Assembly: GCA_045106735.1 (NCBI GenBank)
Contig: JBGCEZ010000023.1
Span: 62,001-126,000, forward strand
Length of the DNA: 64,000 bases
Direction of reading: 5' to 3'
DNA from: JBGCEZ01 sp045106735
GTDB taxonomy: Bacteria > Planctomycetota > Phycisphaerae > Phycisphaerales > SM1A02
Within the stretch, counting starts at the first letter, position 1. Each line of letters begins with the position of its first letter. Position numbers and translations under genes: made by a program. The notes below the pieces were generated by a model. That model did not search any database. It was given only the letters and a program-made list of their open reading frames with translations, and was not told the origin of the DNA. Below are positions 58,355-64,000 of this stretch, in pieces.

Positions 58355-58709
58355 TGGAAGTCCTCCTCCTGGAGAGATAGTGAGAGATATGCAATCAGCC
58401 GACGAACCGACCACATGGTCAGGTCAACTCGTCGGAGGCTCTCTCTCGTCTCAGGGGAGTACCGGCGAAGCCGGGGGCTGCGCTGGACCGCTCCAACGTG
58501 ACAGGTCTTCGCCAGAAAGGCAAGACGCTGTGCTCGGTTGATGTGGGTGTTCGTACTCGATTGTGCCGAACAACCCATTTTGCGCACGATCGTCACCGAA
58601 TTCCGCCACAGCTGCAAGGCCCCTGGCGGGGGCGAGAGGCCCCCTCTCACTGGCATGAATCGTCGTTTCTGCCACGTGAGCGACGATTCTCGCTGGTATC
58701 GTCATTCTC
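58355..58709. other. Divergent intergenic region (355 bp)
   Basis: It holds the promoters of the PEP-CTERM gene (-) and the TPR lipoprotein gene (+). On the minus strand a TTGACC lies about 66 bp before the start codon, but no good -10 is spaced from it. An imperfect dyad, accgacca-ca-tggtcaggt, overlaps that TTGACC and is a candidate operator. gagagg-ccc-cctctc near 58634-58648 is a short hairpin. No gene supported. Confidence 0.5.
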
Positions 58710-60434
58710 ATGCCCACCGATTCCATCGACCCTGACCATCGCCGGCCCTCGCCGGAACCTCCCGGCCAGACGTGCGTCGCCCCGTTCCCCCGCCATCGAC
58801 CACGTCAATCCCGGCTGGGAGGAACCGTGGGCCTCCTGGGCTGTTTCGTCGCCGCGGCGGGCATCACGGCGGGATGCCGCGATGGAGCGGCGGACCGTCC
58901 CGCCGCCGAGGGATCGACCGAGACGGCGGCAACCCCGGCGGCGGCCGACGAACCCGTCGGACCACATGACGCGCCCGGGACGATCGAAACGCCCAGCGCC
59001 GCGCCATCCGACAACGAACAATCGCCCCCGATGACCGCGCTGCCGTCGGACCTCGAACGGGTCGACATCGGCATTGCCCAGGCCGTGCGCCGCGCGTCGG
59101 ATGCGGTGGGACAAGCGACCACTCTCGCTGACGTGGGCGACGCCGAAGCCGAGTACGCGCGTGTGCTTTTCGCCAATCGCTTTTACGCCGAAGCGCTTCG
59201 CGCGGCCAACGCGAGTCTGAACCGAGACGGCGGACAACCGAAGCTGCAGTACCTCGCAGCGGTCACCGCCTGGCGACTCGACCGGGCCGACGACGCCGTG
59301 GCGATGCTCGCCGTGCAACTCGAGTCGCCGCGTTCGGCGCCCGCTTCGCCGATCCTGAACCACGCGCCGGCGTACCGGCGACTCGCGGCTTGGCGGTTGG
59401 AGCTCGGCGATCTGGACGGAGCGCAGCGATCGATCCGCCGCGCGGCTCGCTTGGATGCTCAGGCTCCGGGCGTGCGCGAGACCATGATCCGGGTCCACCT
59501 GCAACGCGATGAAGTCGACGATGCCGCACGATTGGTTGATCAACTGATCACATCGCCGGCCACCGATTCGCCGTACGCTCGCCACCTTGCGGTCCAGATC
59601 GCTCGCCAACAAGGAGATCTTGACGCGGTGCGGTCGCACATGGATCAAGCTGACGCCACGACCGTCATTTGGCCGGATCCCTGGATGGACGAACTCGCGA
59701 ATCGGATTGCGGGGATTCGACACGAGATTGACGTCGCCCTCGGCCGGATGGGCCGCATCCCCCCGGCCGAGATGGCCCCGGTCCTGGCCGATCTGCACCA
59801 ACGCGCCCCGGCGAACCTCTCGGTCGCCACGGCCTACGCCGCCACCCTGCAAGGGCTCGGGAATCCCGATGCTGCCGTCTCCGCCCTACGCCGCGCGGCC
59901 GACGCAACCAGCACACCGCCATCGATCGGGTATTGGAAACAGCGAGCGTCCGCGCTCATCGCGTTGGCCGATGCCCGGCAGGAGGGCGATCCAGACGCGG
60001 ACATCACGGCCATCATGACCGAGGCGATCGACGCGGCGCGAGCTGGCCTCGCGCTCGCGACCGACGAGCCAGATCTGCTTCGCCTCCTGGCCCAAGCGAC
60101 GATGCGCACGGGCGACGACCTGGCGGCGATCGCGGCTTTCGAACGGGCGGCGTCCGTCGACTCCGGCCGCCGGGCCGCGCTTCGCTCGGACGCCGCGCTG
60201 ATCCACATGCGCGCGACCCGTTGGGATGAAGCCGTCGACATCCTGACCTCGGTCGTCGATGAGTCGCCTGAGTTTCCGATCGGCCATGTGTTGCTGGCGA
60301 CGGCGCTGGCCAACAGCAACCAGGTCCCCGAAGCAATCCGGCGTCTTGAAGCCCGCGTCAACGCCGCCCCCACCGATCGGCAGGCGGCCCAGTTGCTTGG
60401 GCGGTTGCGCGAAATCAGCGCGAACGGCGGCTGA
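58710..60434 (+). CDS. TPR lipoprotein
   Basis: 574 residues. A long basic N-region precedes a hydrophobic stretch ending in a lipobox (FVAAAGITAGCRDG). After an Ala/Pro/Thr/Glu-rich linker (~60-110), TPR-type helix pairs fill the rest: EAEYARVLFANRFYAEALRA, YRRLAAWRLELGDLDGAQRS, ATAYAATLQGLGNPDAAVSA, LLRLLAQATMRTGDDLAAIA, and HVLLATALANSNQVPEAIRR. Proteins of this type often accompany CRTAC1 lipoproteins in planctomycetes; here the CRTAC1 gene is 7 kb away. It is probably an envelope scaffold. 219 bp separate it from the Sel1 gene. Confidence 0.85.
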   Translation: MPTDSIDPDHRRPSPEPPGQTCVAPFPRHRPRQSRLGGTVGLLGCFVAAAGITAGCRDGAADRPAAEGSTETAATPAAADEPVGPHDAPGTIETPSAAPSDNEQSPPMTALPSDLERVDIGIAQAVRRASDAVGQATTLADVGDAEAEYARVLFANRFYAEALRAANASLNRDGGQPKLQYLAAVTAWRLDRADDAVAMLAVQLESPRSAPASPILNHAPAYRRLAAWRLELGDLDGAQRSIRRAARLDAQAPGVRETMIRVHLQRDEVDDAARLVDQLITSPATDSPYARHLAVQIARQQGDLDAVRSHMDQADATTVIWPDPWMDELANRIAGIRHEIDVALGRMGRIPPAEMAPVLADLHQRAPANLSVATAYAATLQGLGNPDAAVSALRRAADATSTPPSIGYWKQRASALIALADARQEGDPDADITAIMTEAIDAARAGLALATDEPDLLRLLAQATMRTGDDLAAIAAFERAASVDSGRRAALRSDAALIHMRATRWDEAVDILTSVVDESPEFPIGHVLLATALANSNQVPEAIRRLEARVNAAPTDRQAAQLLGRLREISANGG

Positions 60435-60653
60435 TCCCACGGATCCTTCGAGCGCAAAGGAGTGCATCTCGCGCTCGCCATCGGCGGTGGCCGCGTCCCC
60501 ATAACCCGAATCTCGCGTCATCGCCGGCGACCTGACCGGGCGCGCTGGAGCGGCCCGGCCGCCCGGCCGAAGTGCCCGAAGTCCGCCCCCGCGCCCCGAT
60601 CCGGCCGAACGATCGCCGACGGAGGACGCCCAGCGGACCCGGAGTTCGCCCCG

Positions 60654-62066
60654 ATGCATCGATTCGCTCGCTTGACCGCCCTCCCCGCCGCCACGATCGT
60701 GGGTTCCGCCATCGCCGCCGCCAGCCTCTGCGGCGGCCACGCGCGGGCGGACGCGCCGCCAAGCAGCGGCCTCGCGTCGGGCGGCGCCGTGTCCGACACC
60801 GACGCCCAGGCCGAACAGTGGTTCAAACGCGGCCAAGCCGCCGACCGGGCCAAGGACGCCGCTCGCAATCCCGCCGAAGCCGCCCATTGGTACCGCCAGG
60901 CAGCCGACCGTCGGCACGCCCCGGCGCAGACGGCACTCGGCCTCTTGCTCGTTCGCGGCGAGGGCGTCACCGCGGCCCCGGCGAAGGGCATTGCGTACCT
61001 CGAAGCCGCGGCCAATGCGGGCCACGCACCGGCGATGACCGGCCTCGGCATCGTGCATGTTGAAGGAACCGGCGTCCCCAAGGACGTCATCCGCGGCGCG
61101 GCATGGCTGCGGGAAGCGGCCGACGCGGGTGATGCCGCCGGGCGCGTCACCCTGGCCGCGATGTACGAAGAAGGCCTCGGCGTCCAGCAAGACTTCGAAG
61201 CGGCGCGCCGACTGTACGGACAAGCCGAACGGCAAGGCTCCGGCGAGGCCATGCACGCCCTCGGCGTGATGCACCAGTACGGGCGCGGCATGAAGGCCGA
61301 TCCCGTCACTGCAATTCGCTACTTCAACCGATCGGCGAAGCTCGGCGTCACGGCGTCCATGCATGCCCTCGGCGACATGCACGAACGTGGACACGGCGTC
61401 CCACGCGACCTGCACGCCGCCGCCGCCCACTACACGAAGGCCGCGGAACTCGGCCACGCCCCGAGCCAGAACAACCTCGGGCTGATCTTTCTCTCGGCCG
61501 AAGGATCGCCAGCCAACCACGCGGCGGCGAAGCGTTGGCTGGTCGCCGCGGCCGAACAAGACGTGCCGCAAGCCCAGCATGCCTTGGGGCGCATGCACCT
61601 GGACGGCCGTGGACTGCCGGTCGACGAATCCGTCGCCGCGACCTGGATCAGCCGCGCCGCCGAGCAAGGGTTCGTCCCCGCTCAGATCGACTTCGCGCTG
61701 ATGCACGCCGAAGGCAAGGGCGTGGACAAGAACCTGGTCCTGGCCGGCAACTGGTACGAGGAAGCGGCCGGCCGCGGCCACCCCACAGCCCGCATTCGAA
61801 TCGGTCAGATGCACGAGCACGGCCTCGGCGGCCGCTCGGTGGATCCGGTCACCGCCCTGGCCTGGTACGAGCTCGCGTCCGAAGGCGGCGATGCGGATGC
61901 CACCAAGAAGCACCGCGTCCTGGCCCAGCGGATGACGTTGGAAGAGCGGCGGTCGGTGATCGCCCGAAAGATCGCCCTGGCCCAGCCGGGATCGCCGACG
62001 ACGCGGGAAGCGCCCGTCACCACGAGCTACGTCGCGGTGCCCGGCGACGATCGCCCGGATCGCTGA
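60654..62066 (+). CDS. Secreted Sel1-repeat protein
   Basis: 470 residues from ATG 60654 (GGAG 9 nt upstream). Signal peptide (LPAATIVGSAIAAASLCGGH) followed by about ten Sel1-like 36-residue repeats, e.g. PAQTALGLLLVRGEGVTAAP, PAMTGLGIVHVEGTGVPKDV, GRVTLAAMYEEGLGVQQDFE, SMHALGDMHERGHGVPRDLH, and ARIRIGQMHEHGLGGRSVDP. The Ala/Gly/Leu and GxGV pattern is regular throughout. Sel1 proteins act as periplasmic adaptors. It is followed by a tandem-repeat 3' region and a strong terminator. Confidence 0.93.
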   Translation: MHRFARLTALPAATIVGSAIAAASLCGGHARADAPPSSGLASGGAVSDTDAQAEQWFKRGQAADRAKDAARNPAEAAHWYRQAADRRHAPAQTALGLLLVRGEGVTAAPAKGIAYLEAAANAGHAPAMTGLGIVHVEGTGVPKDVIRGAAWLREAADAGDAAGRVTLAAMYEEGLGVQQDFEAARRLYGQAERQGSGEAMHALGVMHQYGRGMKADPVTAIRYFNRSAKLGVTASMHALGDMHERGHGVPRDLHAAAAHYTKAAELGHAPSQNNLGLIFLSAEGSPANHAAAKRWLVAAAEQDVPQAQHALGRMHLDGRGLPVDESVAATWISRAAEQGFVPAQIDFALMHAEGKGVDKNLVLAGNWYEEAAGRGHPTARIRIGQMHEHGLGGRSVDPVTALAWYELASEGGDADATKKHRVLAQRMTLEERRSVIARKIALAQPGSPTTREAPVTTSYVAVPGDDRPDR

Positions 62067-62121
62067 TTCGCGGGACGGAGTGGTCCGGCTGACTGGCTCG
62101 GCGAAATCGCTGGGCTGACTG

Positions 62122-62277
62122 GCTCGGCTGACTGGCTCGGCAGATCGGCTCGGCGAATTCGCTCGGCTGACTGGCTCGGCAGATCGGCTCGGCGAGTTCG
62201 CTCGGCCGACTGGCTCGACAGATCGGCTCGGCGGAGTCGCTCGGCTGACTGGCTCGGCAGAATCGCTCGGCGGATCC
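62122..62277. repeat. 39-bp tandem repeat, four copies
   Basis: Copies at 62122-62160, 62161-62199, 62200-62238 and 62239-62277 are built from smaller gctcggc(t/a)ga(c)t modules; degenerate copies extend back to about 62088. It starts ~20 bp after the Sel1 stop and ends 70 bp before the terminator, so it would be transcribed as 3' UTR. The period is a multiple of 3, and the minus strand is open with a 13-residue repeat, but with no supported gene. Confidence 0.95.
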
Positions 62278-62346
62278 GCCCGACCGGTCCCGACCACTGC
62301 TCCGAATCGCGGCCATTTGCCATCCGACACATTCTGCACGCACGGT

Positions 62347-62384
62347 CAAGCAAGACAGCCCCAGGGTTGTCTTGCTTGCTTTTT
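62347..62384 (+). terminator. Intrinsic terminator of the Sel1 gene
   Basis: caagcaagaca (62347-62357) and tgtcttgcttg (62368-62378) form a perfect 11-bp stem with a 10-nt loop, followed by C and TTTTT (62380-62384). It is low in GC for this genome, classical in form, and located 280 bp after the Sel1 stop. Confidence 0.92.
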
Positions 62385-62594
62385 GGGGACGCCATCCGGC
62401 GATCGGGACGGCCGGCATGCGGTGGATCGAGAAAATGCCTGCGTTTTGTAGGCAATGCGTTGGAGCCACCGATGTTGCACTTGGGCGTGTCGGGTGGATC
62501 AGGATTCGATCTGTGTGCTGATCCGCCAGATCCGCCCGAAGGGCATCGCCGTGAAACGCGACGCCGCCGGCGCACCATCCTGAGGAGGCCACCG

Positions 62595-63986
62595 ATGACG
62601 GACCCACGCCCGATCGCTTCTCCGAGGCTGACGCGGGTGCCCCGCCGTCCTGCCGCCTACCGACGGTCGATCCTGGTGCTCATCGCAACCGCCACCGCCA
62701 GTCGCTTTGCGACCGGATCGCCACCCCCGATCGCCGTGGACAACGACTTCCACGTCGGCGACCTGGCCCTGGCCGACTTGGACGATGATGGGCGCACCGA
62801 TGTCATCGGCGCGGGCTACGAATCGGATCAGCTCGCCTGGTGGCGCCAGCCGGTCACCGGAACGTGGGAGCGGCACGTCATCGACGAAGTCAACGGGGCG
62901 AGCCAACTCCTGGTCGTCGACCTGAACGCCGACGAGCGCGTCGACATCCTGGTCGCCAGCCAAGCCGACGATGCGGTCTGGTGGTACGAGCGCCTGGCCG
63001 ACGATGTCGATGGACAGCCCGCGTTCACGCGCCGATTGATCGTCGCCGATGAGCGTTCCGACCCGGCGAGCATCACCGTCGGCGACTTCGACGGCGATGG
63101 AACGCCGGACGTCGTCGTCGGCTTCGTTCAGCGGCCGGCGGTCTCGGTGTTCCGCAACGTGACCGGAACCGGACATTTCCTGGGCCAAGTGGAAGTCGAG
63201 GTTCCGGTCATCGGCGATGGTGTCAGTGCCGTCGAGGCGGCCGACGTGAACGGCGACGGGCACCTCGATCTGATTGCGGCCACGCCCTGGGATGCCGACA
63301 CGTTCACCAACTACTTCTGGTTTGCCGGCGATGGGGCCGGCGGCTTCGGCCCGCAGATTCGGATCGCCGGCGGCCTCGACTTGCACGGGGCGTTCGCCAT
63401 GGCCGCGGCCGACTTCGATGGCGACGGACGCCTCGACCTCGCCACCATGAGCCACTGGGAGCAAAACAACGCGACCGTCAACGTCTTCTTTGGCCAGGAC
63501 GATGCCGGCCAGGCGTGGAGCGCGGCCCACACGATCGACTCCGAGTTCGCCGGCGCGGACTCGACGCACGCCCTCCGCGCGGTGGACCTCGACGCCGATG
63601 GCGACCCGGACCTCGTGGGCGGCTCGAGCTTCTACGACCCGGGGCTCCGAATCTGGTGGAACCAAGGATCGGGGAACTTCGTCGCCGACGACGTGGCGGA
63701 CGGGTTCGCGGCCCGGGCCGTCGGGATCGCGGACATGACGGGCGACGACCGGCTGAACATCGTCGGCGGAAGCTGGGGTTTCTACACCGGTCAGATTCGC
63801 ATCTGGACGCTGGCCGCCCCGTGCGGCGCGGACGTCAGCGGCGACGGGCACATCGATGCCGCCGACCTCCTCCAAGTCTTCGCGGCATGGGGGGCGGGCG
63901 CCGAGGACCCGGCCGACCTCGACGGCAGCGGCGTGGTGGACCTCGTCGACGTCCTCGAGGTCTTGGCCGACTGGGGCCCCTGCTGA
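62595..63986 (+). CDS. Secreted FG-GAP propeller protein with dockerin-like C-terminus
   Basis: 463 residues from ATG 62595 with GAGGAGG 6 nt upstream. A Tat- or Sec-like N-terminus (RRPAAYRRSILVLIATATAS) precedes seven FG-GAP/VCBS repeats with Ca-binding loops (LALADLDDDGRTDVIGAG, VVDLNADERVDILVAS, VGDFDGDGTPDVVVGF, AADVNGDGHLDLIAAT, AADFDGDGRLDLATMS, AVDLDADGDPDLVGGS, IADMTGDDRLNIVGGS), a probable propeller. The C-terminus has two dockerin-like loops, DVSGDGHIDAADLLQVFAAW and DLDGSGVVDLVDVLEVLADW, ending GPC, as in the protein at 42423. Surface-attached or sorted protein; ligand unknown. Confidence 0.94.
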   Translation: MTDPRPIASPRLTRVPRRPAAYRRSILVLIATATASRFATGSPPPIAVDNDFHVGDLALADLDDDGRTDVIGAGYESDQLAWWRQPVTGTWERHVIDEVNGASQLLVVDLNADERVDILVASQADDAVWWYERLADDVDGQPAFTRRLIVADERSDPASITVGDFDGDGTPDVVVGFVQRPAVSVFRNVTGTGHFLGQVEVEVPVIGDGVSAVEAADVNGDGHLDLIAATPWDADTFTNYFWFAGDGAGGFGPQIRIAGGLDLHGAFAMAAADFDGDGRLDLATMSHWEQNNATVNVFFGQDDAGQAWSAAHTIDSEFAGADSTHALRAVDLDADGDPDLVGGSSFYDPGLRIWWNQGSGNFVADDVADGFAARAVGIADMTGDDRLNIVGGSWGFYTGQIRIWTLAAPCGADVSGDGHIDAADLLQVFAAWGAGAEDPADLDGSGVVDLVDVLEVLADWGPC

Positions 63987-64000
63987 TCCAGACGGCCCGC

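Noticed and set aside
62122..62277. CRISPR array
   Set aside because: 39-bp head-to-tail units have no spacers between them.
59886..62339. 817-codon minus-strand frame ending in a 13-residue SAEPxxRASQP repeat
   Set aside because: Antisense to the TPR and Sel1 genes, both well supported. Its repetitive N-terminus is the 39-bp repeat read backwards, and it would have to start at the Sel1 terminator.
1..64000. Horizontal island, insertion sequence or integrated element
   Set aside because: No transposase, integrase, tRNA or terminal repeats were seen, and base composition is even apart from short intergenic regions.

Overview
The window looks like chromosomal DNA from a planctomycete, most likely of the class Phycisphaerae. 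The evidence is high GC with GC-rich third codon positions, a PEP-CTERM protein ending in VPAPGALALLGLAGF plus an arginine tail, two secreted proteins whose dockerin-like C-termini end in D(F/W)GPC, an ECF sigma factor coupled to a Ser/Thr kinase, and many FG-GAP, TPR and Sel1 envelope proteins. I saw no rRNA, tRNA, transposase, integrase, phage module or CRISPR array. The order is inferred from these signatures, not from a marker gene.

Layout. 0.1-3.8 kb (+): ECF sigma factor, single-TM anti-sigma-like protein and a secreted PDZ protein, closed by a hairpin at 3916. 4.0-8.1 kb (+): cryptochrome/photolyase-family protein and a two-domain Lon-family protease. 8.0-13.2 kb (-): a translationally coupled signalling operon of PAS histidine kinase, REC-HD-GYP and REC-HDOD. 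13.3-14.8 kb (+): a repeat-bearing small membrane protein and a papain/C39-like peptidase resembling the PA2779/PA2778 pair. 14.7-18.0 kb (-): F420-dehydrogenase-beta-like protein, polysaccharide pyruvyl transferase and dCMP deaminase. 18.1-28.1 kb (-): TPR protein, ExbB, ExbD and a 1607-residue three-TM protein, the most unusual system here. 28.5-32.7 kb (-): BlaI-type repressor and an M56 (BlaR1-like) metallopeptidase behind two dyad operators. 32.8-37.9 kb (-): glycosyltransferase, O-antigen ligase, SpoIIE phosphatase and S4 protein, every junction a 4-nt overlap. 38.4 kb (-): thioredoxin. 39.1-42.9 kb (+): collagen-like secreted protein, trypsin-like protease and a small dockerin-like protein. 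43.0-49.4 kb: unknown protein, PLP trans-sulfuration enzyme, M14 metallopeptidase and a membrane protein. 49.6-52.3 kb (-): CRTAC1-type lipoprotein and TlpA-like thioredoxin. 52.6-57.6 kb (-): Ser/Thr kinase-TPR with its ECF sigma factor, and a DUF2130 coiled-coil protein. 57.8-64.0 kb: PEP-CTERM protein (-), TPR lipoprotein, Sel1 protein and an FG-GAP/dockerin-like protein (+).

Two themes run through the window. Envelope signalling is dense: two ECF systems, one kinase phosphorelay, one BlaI/M56 pair and one SpoIIE phosphatase. In-frame minisatellites with periods of 9, 12 or 15 bp have expanded in the linkers of several unrelated genes, and there are non-coding tandem repeats between genes (14 bp at 3.8 kb, CAGT/CAGC at 49.5 kb, 39 bp at 62.1 kb).

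Start codons were moved inward from the longest open frame wherever a Shine-Dalgarno sequence, signal peptide or 4-nt overlap decided it. Functions are family-level readings by eye; no database search was possible.
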